A stretch of 64,000 bases of DNA from Meconema thalassinum. Its lineage: Eukaryota; Arthropoda; Insecta; Orthoptera; Tettigoniidae. The translations under genes were made by a program, and so were the position numbers. The DNA lies in NCBI GenBank assembly GCA_946902985.2, contig OX336398.1, positions 232,706,556 to 232,770,555 of the forward strand, given 5' to 3'. The notes under the pieces were generated by a model. It was not told the DNA's origin. It searched no databases and worked only from the letters and a program-made list of their open reading frames with translations. This document shows, piece by piece, positions 23,291 through 33,539 of the stretch (the first letter of the stretch is position 1; every line of letters starts with the position of its first letter).

Positions 23291-24175
23291 TCAATTTTTG
23301 ACAAATCTTGGATCTGCACAGACACTCCGCGTCATTGTTTATTGTTATGTATATATGTAGTTTATATTATTTTAATCGGAAAAGTGCCCATTTGTAGAGT
23401 AGAAGTTAGTACCCAGGCTGTTACCTGATGGCCTCGTGTTATATGAAGTGAAACTGACTAAGAAGCGACACGGCATAACGTAGAACTAACGCAATGTTTT
23501 GAAAATGATAAGGATTTATGTGGCGGTGATACGAGATATGCATGCTTTGGTAAAAATTATTATATTATTGTTTGATATCGAATGGATGCGGTTTGTTATA
23601 TAATACGACGAGCTTCTACATGTATTAGTGAATATTGTTATATAGAAAAGATTCACATCCTTATATAACGGAGAAGTATCCGTAGATTGATTATTCATAA
23701 GAGTAACCAGATATATCGTATGTTGCTGAAAATAAAGAACACCTGTATGCACTTTATGCCCCAAAATCTCAAGTAAGCCAAGGTTAGCTAAATGGATATG
23801 TAATGTACGGCGCTTTCCGGTTAGTAAGACATAAGATTGATTTATTAAATTTTAAACTTTCCTTTCTGTCATTATATTCTGTTGTGGTCATTAGGTTATT
23901 CCAATATTTACTCGTTATACATATTATTTCTACGAGAGGGGGGGGGGGGGGAAGAGTGTTTTGCCATTAGCAAGCTGCTGCCCGGGAGAAGAGTCTTATG
24001 TATTCTATATTTCATTCTCATTGTGGAAATGAGTGGCGCCCAATAGAATTTGTTTACCGATTTAAGAACTCTCACAAAATGCAACAACAAAGAAAAGTTC
24101 GATGCTCCCCAGACGGTCAACACGATTGTACCTAAATGAGATGGGTTATTTCCTAATCCTGAAAAACATTACATG
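23291..24175. other. Unassigned; 14-base G run
   Basis: No gene. A run of 14 G occurs at 23938-23951. Confidence 0.4.
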
Positions 24176-24198
24176 AGATTAAAAAAATACACTTGGAT

Positions 24199-24231
24199 GA
24201 CCAGTTTCGATCGTCAAGCGATCATCATCAC
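24199..24231 (-). ncRNA. Degenerate hammerhead-like core (a)
   Basis: On the minus strand: G in place of the invariant first C, TGATGA, one base, stem GATCG/CGATC with loop CTTGA, then GAAAC, TG, GTC. All but the first C match the hammerhead pattern. Stem I is weak. Confidence 0.4.
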
Positions 24232-24289
24232 TTACACTTTTCACTTAGGCTATAAAATCTCTGTCTGAAAATATGGGTGAAAATATTTA

Positions 24290-24540
24290 CAATATAGTGA
24301 TAGCAGCAGCCGCTCTCTTTCTTACGTGTATCCGAAAGGATTTGGCTGTTGTCTGAAGTGTTACTCCTAAATACTTGAAAGCATTAGTAATTTGCAGAAT
24401 ATTGTCCTGTAAAATAGTACACCTAGGATTGTGCCTGAAGATGTGGTAGCTCCAAATACTTCCGTTGTACATAGCACAATTCTCTCTTCTCAATGATACA
24501 TCTTTCCTTCTTTCTCCAAGTATCAAGATCCAGTAGTTCT
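24290..24540 (-). pseudogene. LINE 'Y' RT fragment before the C-terminal part
   Basis: The minus strand reads NAFKYLGVTLQTTAKSF and then HVRKRAAAAI. KYLGV is the conserved motif after the polymerase active site in LINEs. The segment should precede the TYGIHIIW-type segment found separately at 25808-26103, so the copies are scrambled pieces. Confidence 0.65.
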
Positions 24541-24589
24541 AGTTTTTTAATGTTCGTTATATTAGGCCTTTTAAAAATAACAAAGGACA

Positions 24590-25098
24590 TTGGCATAAGT
24601 ATTTACACTTGAAGCAGCGAGGACTTTAAATAACCTTGTGATCACAAATCCAACATGGCGGCGACGCGGATTATAAATATTCACATGGACGTTTCTCCCA
24701 ATTTAACCAGCCAAGTGCAGTGAAACTTGGTACAGTAAATCCGTATACAAATGTTAATCCATGGCATCGTAATTTATTTCAATTGTTTCCATAAGCACAA
24801 GATGGCAGCTGTGCGAAATTTTAAAATCTCCTTGTTACTTCTTGTGTCCTAATCATGCGATTGAAATTTGAATGCTACACGTACACATTAATCTTTATGT
24901 AAAAGTACATAACTCTAGGAACTACATATATAAAATCCAACATGGCGACCATCCGAAATATTTAGTCGGTTCTCAATATCTACGAATCTATTACAGCAAT
25001 CAAACTGAAATTTTGTATGTTGATAAAGGCAATTAACATAAGTAGGATATATGAAAATAGGCTATACAGTTCTTCACGGAACTACTTGTTAAAATATG
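24590..25098 (+). mobile_element. Double-hairpin element, copy P3 (5' truncated)
   Basis: Aligns with the last 500 bases of P2 and ends with GTTCTTCACGGAACTACTTG, the best-preserved small terminal hairpin of the P group. The simple-repeat end is missing. Confidence 0.7.
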
Positions 25099-25214
25099 GT
25101 TAGGTTGTCGAAAACATCCCAATGTACCAGTTAATGTTAATATTGCTAGAACGAAAATTAAATATGAGTCTGTTTTGAATAATGTACCTGTTTTATATAT
25201 CCCAGGCCAACACT

Positions 25215-25300
25215 AATCTCTTGTCCGCAATCTGGACAGGGTATATTTAGTTGTTCGCAATCTGGACGGTTTTTGACTTGTTCGCAATCATGACACAACC
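25215..25300 (-). repeat. Three-unit tandem repeat of about 28 bp
   Basis: TTGTYCGCAATCTGGAC occurs twice and TTGTTCGCAATCATGAC once. On the minus strand the units encode PDCGQ, PDCEQ and HDCEQ, which only mimics a Cys-rich domain. Confidence 0.65.
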
Positions 25301-25807
25301 GATTTGAAATGAGTCTCTTCAAATTCACACCACTCGACACAACATAATTCGGTAGAGGGGCGGAGAGAGGGAACCTACCTGACCGCTCTCAGTGAGCGCA
25401 GTTCCACTGCCAATTTTTGAAGGTTGATGCTAATGACCAGGGTCATAAGTGAGCTTGGGCGCAGATCCATACAACCCGTTCTGCCAATGTAACTGGTGAC
25501 GTAATCTCTCGCAGCAGTCTCTAGACACTGCGGCGAACATTCCCTCGCTCCCTGTATAAAACTGAGTAACCTACTGTACATTATTCCAATCCCAATTGGG
25601 TTACTTATATATGTCTTTGTCGGCAATATTTTGCATGATATCGAGAACAGTATTCACATCATAGATCACACACACATTCTTCAGTTAGTTGGTAGAATCT
25701 CTTGCTTTGTCAGAACTTGTAGTGAAAGCCTTGTGTAGCGTATCGTGTCATCACGTGTCGGAGTTTATAGTTTGCCTGTTCCCATGTGTCTGTCATTATG
25801 GCGTCAG
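25301..25807. other. Unassigned, no gene seen
   Basis: Nothing recognised. Confidence 0.3.
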
Positions 25808-26103
25808 TTTAGCAGAACTCATCCCAGATAGCGTTGTGCTTTTCTTTGAGTATTTGAAGGGCACTCTCATAGGCATCGGTGCGTGGCAGTAGCATCTGCA
25901 GTCTAATGTCTTCTATGAGGAAAATATCTATAGTTTAGACATAAGTCAGTCTTGACAGCGCTGTCTTCCCGATACCCAAGACTTTTAATATAGTGGGCTT
26001 TTTATATCTCTAATGTTAATAGGTCGTTTTCTGTTAGTTTCTCCCAAATTATGTGGATTCCATAAGTCGCTATTGGTGGTATGACCGTTTTAAATAATGT
26101 CAC
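25808..26103 (-). pseudogene. LINE 'Y' C-terminal scrap, third copy
   Basis: The minus strand reads VTLFKTVIPPIATYGIHIIW, LTENDLLTLE, then a stop, KVLGIGKTALSRLTYV, a stop, IEDIRLQMLLPRT and IWDEFC before TAA. It parallels 48965-49279 residue by residue in its motifs. Two in-frame stops show decay. Confidence 0.7.
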
Positions 26104-26470
26104 AGAAGTTTTTATTGAGAGTTTTTGAGGCTGTTGAATGTTCTTACACCAATGAGGATATGCCTCGATCGGGGTACATTTTCATGTCTTAGAGATTAAA
26201 AGAGGTATTGCGGTGGATCTGGAATGACGAGAAAATATCCTTGATCAAGAGGCACTATTGCAGCGGCTTCTAGAGTATCCTGGAGATATCTTATTATTAC
26301 ATTACATCATGCGAACCGGCCAAAACTAAGGACCAGGCAAATATCATTTCATTTCCTTCTCGTAGTTCTTTCTTCCTTTCTCTTCCTCCTCACTTCTTTC
26401 ATTCTTTCAGAGTGTTGTGCTTTTCTCTCTGCTGTCCACTTTCCTCCCCTGCGTTCTCTCTTTTCTCCCA
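26104..26470. other. Unassigned, no gene seen
   Basis: Nothing recognised; pyrimidine-rich near 26345-26465. Confidence 0.3.
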
Positions 26471-26474
26471 CAAG

Positions 26475-26715
26475 AACCATTATGTTGGAAAATATTTCCC
26501 TGAATAGTGTTCTGTCTCAACAGTCGTCATCTGTAATTTATAGCGTCTGGAGTTCGTCCTTCATCTGCTTGGTGTAACCTCCCTGGCTCTTCAGATTATA
26601 TATTTTATCAAAAATGTGTTTATATATTCTTTTTGGATCCATTCTAACCATATGTCCATAGAAACGTGAACCTCTTTTCCTAATTGTTGTTTACAGGTCT
26701 TCCACCCTTTCATAT
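26475..26715 (-). pseudogene. RTE-like LINE C-terminal scrap
   Basis: The minus strand reads TIRKRGSRFYGHMVRMDPK, RIYKHIFDKIYNLKS and later a D-R-x-x-F-R motif. This is the R-x-x-F-x-G-H-x-x-R-M end domain of RTE-like LINEs, also present in the element at 43764-46760. Stops break the frame. Confidence 0.6.
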
Positions 26716-27229
26716 CTTATTATTAATAATTAAATCGATAAAAATATACCCTTTTTCAAAATTAAGAAAGACTATACATATATCTTAAATTTCTTTCAAT
26801 TCCTACTCATTTGTACTCATTCAATCTATGACTACAAGTGTGAGTGATAGTATTTGCAATATGTACACTTTTTTAGTAGTAGCTAACCTTCCACAACTAA
26901 TCAGTATTTGTTAGTTACAGTGTGTGATACAGTGCAGGTAGTAACGAGAGTAGCTGCTCGTAACCAGACCGCACACCACTCAAGCAGCTAAGTACACAAT
27001 CCACTCTATCCTGACCATTTAACAACAATCACATAATCACAGTAAGCAAGCAAATCTGAAGGTCAATCACTATTTTTAGCATCTCAACGTATGACTACAT
27101 AACTAATTATAATTGAATCGGTCGGAGCTTAAAAGCATTAAATTAAGAATGGTGATTTTTTAAACAATTAGTATTCTGAAATATTGTCCCAAGGCCATTG
27201 GAATGGTATAGGAACTAATAAAACTATAT
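26716..27229. other. Unassigned, no gene seen
   Basis: AT-rich, nothing recognised. Confidence 0.3.
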
Positions 27230-27969
27230 GTAATATCCGTCTTTTCAATACAATGTTGTTGATAGTCTATTTATACAACTGGGTACATGTTTCGTACAGT
27301 CGTCTGTACTTCCTCAGCCCAAATATACATTAAGATATAAACAAGTTTGATTCACACTATCAATCACATACAATGAAAATATTCCATAGATAAAACAGTA
27401 CGATAGTTGGCGACATCCAAAGAAGAAATAAAATTATGTTGTAAAATTACACCAAAGTCCATTAGAGTGTAAAAAGTGCCTGTAGGCCTATGCCTGATTG
27501 TATTTACTTTGAAAATGTGTGTTATCTCCTAATATAATGTTAACCCAAATGAACAGCGAGAAAATCTGAGAAAATCTGAGAAACTACAGACAAATTTGAA
27601 GTGACTGTCCTAAATGTGTAAGTGAAATACATGAAACTGTTGTAAGCTGCTACCTTACACTCGCCTCCTGACGCGAGTCATGCGAGGTCGTAGCTGCATG
27701 TGAACTAGCGCAACCTCGTGCTAGAACGACTGCATGAAGATACGTAGCGGACTCGGAAATAAGTTATAGCTATTGTTACTAGCTACTGGTAAACTCAAAC
27801 ATATATAAGTCTCTGGATAGATGCAAAGCCGATTTGGTTTAATTTCTTTTGTTTGTAATAGTCTCAATCAAAGTGTCGTACAAGACGTTTGCTTCGAAAT
27901 TAATCTCGTTTAAATAATGGGACGGATTGACTCTTTGAGCCGTATTGTATTGAAAAGACGGAGATTATT
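27230..27969. repeat. Segment bounded by inverted AAGACGG ends
   Basis: The left side reads CCGTCTTTTCAATACAAT and the right side, at about 27943-27961, reads its reverse complement ATTGTATTGAAAAGACGG. Hammerhead-like core b lies just inside the left end. The interior is unassigned. Confidence 0.45.
27280..27321 (-). ncRNA. Hammerhead ribozyme-like motif (b)
   Basis: Minus strand order: stem I TGGG, CTGAGGA, one A, stem II GTACAG/CTGTAC with loop ACGA, GAAAC, AT, GTA, then stem I partner CCCA. All conserved core bases of a hammerhead are present, with a 2-bp stem III closing a 2-base loop. The extra base between CTGAGGA and stem II is not canonical. Confidence 0.5.
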
Positions 27970-28043
27970 ATTTAGACTTTCACGGCCCGTGTTACTATTC
28001 ATAATGTTGAATTTTGGGCTTATGCCGTGTTTATTATATTAAA

Positions 28044-28088
28044 ATTCGACGCGTTTCGAAAGAAACCATGCCTTTCTTCGTCAGGAAT
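28044..28088 (-). ncRNA. Hammerhead ribozyme-like motif (c1)
   Basis: Exact inverted twin of c2 in the left arm: CTGACGA, A, stem GAAAG/CTTTC, GAAAC, GC, GTC, flanked by ATTC and GAAT as stem I. Confidence 0.5.
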
Positions 28089-28200
28089 AATCTGGAATAC
28101 GACAATGATTGCTAAGAGAAAGCAACAAAGAACATATAGAAGGTGCCCAATATTAAAATTCGACGCGTTTCTCTTAGCAATCATTGTCGTATTCCAGATT

Positions 28201-28245
28201 ATTCCTGACGAAGAAAGGCATGGTTTCTTTCGAAACGCGTCGAAT
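28201..28245 (+). ncRNA. Hammerhead ribozyme-like motif (c2)
   Basis: Stem I ATTC (28201-28204), CTGACGA (28205-28211), bulged A, stem II GAAAG (28213-28217) with CTTTC (28227-28231), GAAAC (28232-28236), GC, GTC (28239-28241; cleavage expected after C), stem I partner GAAT (28242-28245). Fits a minimal type-I hammerhead apart from the extra A. Confidence 0.5.
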
Positions 28246-28309
28246 TTTAATATAATAAACACGGCATAAGCCCAAAATTCAACATTATGAATAAAGACGG
28301 AGATTATTT

Positions 28310-29589
28310 ATAGTTTGATTAGTGAATATATTCAATACGGACCTAAAATGGATAATATTGATCAAATGGTAAAGGAAAGAATTAAGTCAGCCGTCTGTTT
28401 AAGCCAGAAACCACTGCTACATGTAGTGCGATCAGAGGCGAAAAGCATTAAGTCGGTAACTTGCTGCCTTTCAGCGCCGTATTCCGTACTTAATGTTGGC
28501 CCGCGTGTTACAGTGCTATTGTCAATTAAATTTGTACAGGATTTAGGTGGTTTTAATGTCACAAATCTATTTTAAAATAAAATATCAAGTGAAATATTCA
28601 TTCAGGATGGCTTTGTGCCGCACTAAACTGACCACGGAGCTGAAAGGCATTAAGTCACGTTTCGAAAATTTATCAAAAAATATGTTTATTAAATTAAAAT
28701 TGATATTTCGCTAACACAAATATAACCTGAATAATTGCTCCCCAACATAGATGACTAATATAGTGTGTTTGTTAAGGTCTGTTCTGTCAATGACGTTTAG
28801 TCTGTCTCCTGTAAAGTAGTGAAAACTGACTTAATACTATTCAGCTCCGGCCGATTCAATTGCAGTTAGCTTACAAACTAATATCCAGGCCACGAATCTA
28901 GTCTAGAGATCTCTCCGTCATCACCAGGAACTCAGTTGGATCGCCAGGATAAGCTCTGATAGTCACTCCTTAACAAACATCAGCGCCACAACCGCAACCC
29001 GGAGAATGTGCAGAGAATTGGTTCTTATTCGATTAAGCACCGACCAGATCTTACGAGGCACATGAAACCCTGGTGGTTTGGAAGATACACACGGGATCTG
29101 GAGTTGTTACGTCGTAGCATGCACTATATGTCTCCAGCATTTGAATGTTGAATTTGAATGTATTATTTTTCTTATACAGGCCACTCAAGCTACAAATCCT
29201 CTTTATGCAGCTCTCTTCAGTCAGAGGGAGGTTATATACAATAAAATAAATGACGAAAGGAAAATAACTTAACAGAAACATTCAGTTGACAATAGAAGTT
29301 CTTTTTATTACATCTGTTCACCTTGATCATGATAATTGTCTAGCTGAGAGATTACCATGAAGGGAGTGTTTTATCGCTCTGATGGGAAGTCCTGAATACT
29401 GGTGCAATTTATATTTATTCCAGAGAATACTAGCTGAATTACGGAATGAACCTTTGCATTTTCCGTTCTATGATGAGGTATCTGGAGCTTTTGTGCTGTG
29501 TGTCTATGCACTGACTGCATGGGAGTTAGTGTGCAGTAGCCTAAATATAAGACGGAATTTCGAATTTTAGAATTTTTATCATAGTCAGA
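28310..29589. other. Unassigned; one inverted motif pair
   Basis: No gene. CGGAGCTGAAAGGCATTAAG at about 28635 and its inverted partner CTTAATACTATTCAGCTCCG at about 28830 bracket about 175 bases and may be ends of a small element. ORFs of 62-86 codons lack known motifs. Confidence 0.35.
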
Positions 29590-29900
29590 TCCATGGCATA
29601 CTGTTCTCGCTTTTTAACTTTAGCCATTCAATCTGGACGTAAAATGGAGTTATATGAGACTCTCTTGGTACATTGAGAAAACCCCTCTCTCGGATCATGG
29701 AAAATAATAGATCCATAGTCAAATATTGGTAATATTTTTCGGCAAATAGAAGCAAGTTCGACTAATTTGAAATAATGACGATGCAACCTTTTTCAGGTTC
29801 ATGTTTGTGTGATCCTGCCACGATAATCAGGAGTAAAAAATAACTCCCAGATTTCTTACTGCTGACTGGTACAGTACGATTTGGGATGCAAGCTGTAAAG
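29590..29900 (-). pseudogene. Jockey-superfamily-like LINE scrap
   Basis: The minus strand reads DHTNMNLKKVASSLFQISR and then, in a shifted frame, KILPIFDYGSIIFHD. This matches the W-x-x-H...KKV...P-x-x-D-Y-G segment after the RT core of jockey-like LINEs. Frameshifts and stops are present. Confidence 0.55.
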
Positions 29901-29937
29901 GGAATTGAACTGAGTAATTTGGAAGGTAAAACCGTTG

Positions 29938-30144
29938 TCAACTAACATCTTGGGAGTTTCCAGCGGTGGATGGCGAGAGCGAAGCCTTTTCTACAGATGA
30001 AGAGGGAGATGAGGATTGTGCTGGACTCTCACGCCGTAGAGATGGAGGTGCTATGTGGCTAAGTATAGTTAGCCAGTTGGTAGTTGTGGGCCTGAGTGAA
30101 CCGGCTATACGGTGCATGGTAAGGTTGAGTTGAACGTCAACCAA
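29938..30144 (-). pseudogene. LINE C-terminal scrap with LNxTMxxIxGxLRxT motif
   Basis: VDVQLNLTMHRIAGSLRPT, then NWLTILSHIAPPSLRRE. This is a known conserved block downstream of RT in jockey-like elements. It lies on the N-terminal side of the 29590-29900 scrap, opposite to normal order, so the two pieces are separate or rearranged. Confidence 0.65.
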
Positions 30145-30322
30145 TCTTGATGTGTTTAGAAATATATGTCATGCAGGGTCTAACTGCCATAGACACATTG
30201 AAATTCACAGGCATTAACAATTATGAAGAATTGTGTTAAATATTATCCGTGTGAACTGATATTAATCTCAAATAATAAAGCCGCCTTGTCAAACACTTAA
30301 AAACGTTTAATATTTAAATGAA

Positions 30323-30364
30323 TACGTACATGTTTCGGTATACAACGATACCCTCGTCAGCGTA
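30323..30364 (-). ncRNA. Hammerhead ribozyme-like motif (d)
   Basis: Minus strand: TACG, CTGACGA, G, stem GGTAT/ATACC with loop CGTTGT, GAAAC, AT, GTA, CGTA. Stem I TACG/CGTA is perfect over 4 bp. Confidence 0.5.
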
Positions 30365-31455
30365 GATTGAATAATAAAATAATCTTAAAAACTCTCTAAA
30401 CAAATACCAAAGTGAAAATGGATATACGTACAAAGAACACAGTAAAATTTAAAATAAATGAAAGGTCACAATAAACAAGAAAAAATACATAAAAGGAACG
30501 AGACTGAAGTTAATAGGCTATAACTTAATAGATTGTCTATATTATACTTCTTCATTATGGTCCAATGTAATTGTTACGCATTTCACCAATTCTTTATACG
30601 TGGAAACAACATCTCTTTGGAATCATACAGGAGATCCGATTCATTACATTGAACCATAATGAAGAAGTATAATATATAGTGCGTCTCTATCTTAAAAGAC
30701 AGTACGCGTTAAATGGGGCGCGTTGATGCCAAATCTGCTGCATATACAAAGTTCAGACAGCCCAGGCACAATACATGTTAACATAACTCGTACACAGGCG
30801 TGGTTTTACGCAAAACTCTCGAAATTTCTGAAATATTTCTTTGTTGTATATAATTGTACCTCATGCCTTGCAGCGAATGACGGTACAAACCTCAGAGCGC
30901 AATTTTAATGCATCCTATAACCAACCTATAATTTTCAAGAACGTTTAAGAAAAAAAAATATAACTTTCTTATTATGAAACAAATTACTGCCCTGAGGAAT
31001 AGGATAACTTCTACCAACATCAGGCAATATAAAAATAAATTCTTAATCTGTTGTGATCATTAGTTCATTAGCTATGGCGTGGTAAGTTTTATACGTGCAT
31101 AAAAATAGTTTCGCGCTAACATATCGTAATTGTGAGACTTGGGCCATGTGTTAATTATTTATGGCTTTTAATTTTACATCATCACAAAGAGCGGAAAATT
31201 CTCTATATGACCACGCAAACAGTTTCTTAGAGTTATCACTTTGCATTATTGGGAAATGGCAACATCGCCGGGGTAGAAGAGGACGAAGCTAATTGCAGGA
31301 CATATGAGTGCGAGTGAGAGGCAAATAGTACATTTAATCCCATACTGTCTTTTAAGGTAGAGACGCTCTATAGACAACTTGTTCTTTGTAAGAATATCCC
31401 TTTCCACTTTGGTATTTGTTGACATAGTTTTTAAGATTCATTTATTATTTCAATC

Positions 31456-31497
31456 TACGCTGACGAAGTTATCATTGTATACTGAAACATGTACGTA
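31456..31497 (+). ncRNA. Hammerhead ribozyme-like motif (e)
   Basis: TACG, CTGACGA, A, a weakened stem II (GTTAT against ATACT), GAAAC, AT, GTA, CGTA. It is the inverted partner of motif d. Core and stem I are kept while stem II has decayed slightly. Confidence 0.45.
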
Positions 31498-31539
31498 TTA
31501 ATTTAAATATTAACCGTTTCTTTAAGTGGCTTTTATAAT

Positions 31540-32138
31540 TTTAGATAGTAACATTGTACAGTACCCGGTTCCTTTAAATAGTTCACAAGAGAACCTCTAC
31601 AGATTTCTCTACGAGTAGCAGATAATGGGGTGAAAAGGAGATGAGGCTAGGTCATAAGATCACAATTATGCTCTACCTGATGATAGCGACTGCTTCTCAG
31701 AACAACTATTAACATCGTCCCCCATAGCCGTATTTACTGCACACATTCCATCTTCACTTAAATAGCCCCTTTATAAAATTTATCTTCATCTTCTCCATTC
31801 ACCTCTTTTCGCTTTCATGAACGTTTCTTTGCATACCTTTCTCTCCCTGCTTCGCAAATTAAGCCTCGAGCACACGGCTTGCTCTCCGCCTCCATCTTTA
31901 CACAAGGATCTGTCTCCTCACTCAACTCACGCAGATCTGGAAAGCTACGAACGTGTTCGTAACGAAAATCGAACTGCAATTTAATATTTAATGACTATTC
32001 ATTATTATTTCATCGTGAAGAGCAGATGGCGCTGTTCCGCTCGTAATGAGAACTCTTGTGATGTTGGAGTCAAGCAGTGAAGGTATGTACAAAGTGATGT
32101 TTTATTCTTTCCTTAATACGCTTTCTTTGAGGGAGCCG
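31540..32138. other. Unassigned, no gene seen
   Basis: Nothing recognised. Confidence 0.3.
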
Positions 32139-32140
32139 GC

Positions 32141-32225
32141 TTCGGTGACGTAGTTGGTAGCTTGCTGAGATTTTATGCCCAACGACGCGGGTTCAAACCC
32201 GGCCAAAGTCGTCGTATTTTTAAAC
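32141..32225 (+). repeat. SINE C head only
   Basis: GGCTTCGGTGACGTAGTTGG and GCGGGTTCAAACCCGGCC are the A- and B-box regions of SINE C. The copy stops after GTCGTCG, so it lacks the body. Confidence 0.65.
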
Positions 32226-32485
32226 CCTTTATGGGACAGTGGTCTCTATTTTAACCACAGGACAGTTAATGCTTTCAAAGTTGCTGATAGTTGAATCTTT
32301 CAGCCAAATTTCAGAAAATTATCATGCCGAAGTGCGAGTATTTCTCAAAATCAAATATTATATACGTATCTACTTGACGTAATGGGTTGGATAAAACTAA
32401 AAAAAAAACATTAACAACAAAAGTTTGGTGCGTTTCAGTCGGTCAAAATTAACAATTAGAGTATAAAAATAACATAAAAATCATA
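32226..32485. other. Unassigned, no gene seen
   Basis: AT-rich, nothing recognised. Confidence 0.3.
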
Positions 32486-33289
32486 ATAGTACATTATGCA
32501 ACGAGCCTATAAAGGCAATAATTAAGACACGAGTATGTTTATAAAACGAGCGTAAGCGAGCTTTATATTTTCCATACGAGTGACTTAATAACCATTATAG
32601 GCGAGTTGCATACGACTGTTTGTGGTCGACGATAATTATGACTTTATTATATGATTTAACATAAATATTCATAAATATCTGTTGAGATTCAGTCACTAGA
32701 ATTGTGTGATCGGATTTCAAGCGCTGGGTAGGATATCTCTGTTTTCCAAGCTCTCTGACCGAGCGACGCATGCGCTCTGTGTGCTTGGCAATTCAGTGAA
32801 ATTCAGCTTTTAGTGAAACTGTCACCTAAGTCGTTTGAAAGCCATGCGCTGTGTAGTAATTGGTGTTGGGAATATTAAGGTACAGTGCTATTTCTTGTCT
32901 CATATTCGCCAGTTTATTTACGCGAACATATGGACGGTGCACTTTCGGTAATTTATATAGACATGTTGGATTTTGAGCGCATGCGCGAAGGTATTCTTAC
33001 CTCATTGGTCACACAACTGTTTCTTGGGCTCTGATTGGTGGGAGAAACTGTTTCAAAATGAAACAAGATGTTCAGTAAAGAGCATATAGCCTACTTTCTC
33101 CTAAATGTATGAGTATAGTTATAACTCGTTGTTATTATCAAAGAGTATAATAGAACTATTCTTTGTTGAAGACCTTAGAAACGATTTACCTCTACCAAAC
33201 GCCACAACCTAGATAAAAACTGCTACCATCATTGAAGAAAGAAAGATAAGAAGTATCTAAAGAATGTTATGGATCTGGAGACATAATCG

Positions 33290-33529
33290 ACCGGACTGGC
33301 GGCGTGGCTCAGCGGTAACGTTCTCGCTTGCTGGACCGTATGTTTCAGGTTCGTATCCTGGCGCAGTCAGCTGGCATTTGAGGGTGCACAAATGCGAGGG
33401 AGCCGTGTTAGTAGATTTACTGGCACGATAAAGATCCCCTTCGGGACAAAATTCTGGCACCCCGGCGTCTCTAAAAGTAACAGTAGTTAAAAGGGACGTA
33501 AAACCAATAACATTATTATTATTATTATT
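33290..33529 (+). mobile_element. SINE A with 9-bp target duplication
   Basis: tRNA-like head with GTGGCTCAGCGGTAACG (A box) and CAGGTTCGTATCCTGG (B box), a body with GATCCCCTTCGGGAC, then GGGACGTAAAACCAATAA and an (ATT)n tail. ACATAATCG flanks it at 33281-33289 and 33530-33538. Confidence 0.85.
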
Positions 33530-33539
33530 ACATAATCGG

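Larger units (their letters stand above)
27970..28292. mobile_element. Foldback element with two hammerhead-like cores
   Basis: Arms 27996-28119 and 28170-28293 are 124-base, almost perfect inverted copies around a 50-base spacer that repeats a bit of arm sequence. A 16-bp direct repeat, AAAGACGGAGATTATT, lies at 27954-27969 and again at 28293-28308, outside the arms, and looks like a target duplication. The near-identical 80-codon ORFs on both strands are by-products of the palindrome, not genes. Confidence 0.7.
30291..31535. mobile_element. Element with 150-bp inverted ends carrying hammerhead-like cores
   Basis: 30291-30441 and 31380-31535 are diverged inverted copies (shared AATACGTACATGTTTC, CGTCAGCGTAGATTGAA, ACAAATACCAAAGTG). 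Inside are two further inverted pairs: 30538-30571 with 30643-30677 (a hairpin about 140 bases across), and 30682-30705 with 31343-31365. The interior has no ORF above 61 codons. The class is unknown. Confidence 0.6.

Noticed and set aside
25215..25300. CRISPR-like array
   Set aside because: Only three short diverged units, no regular spacers, and the DNA is eukaryotic.
25158..25340. Cys-rich zinc-ribbon-like peptide
   Set aside because: The C-x-x-C pattern comes from a 28-bp DNA tandem repeat.
28020..28269. Two 80-codon ORFs on opposite strands with nearly the same protein
   Set aside because: They are the two readings of one near-perfect palindrome, not genes.
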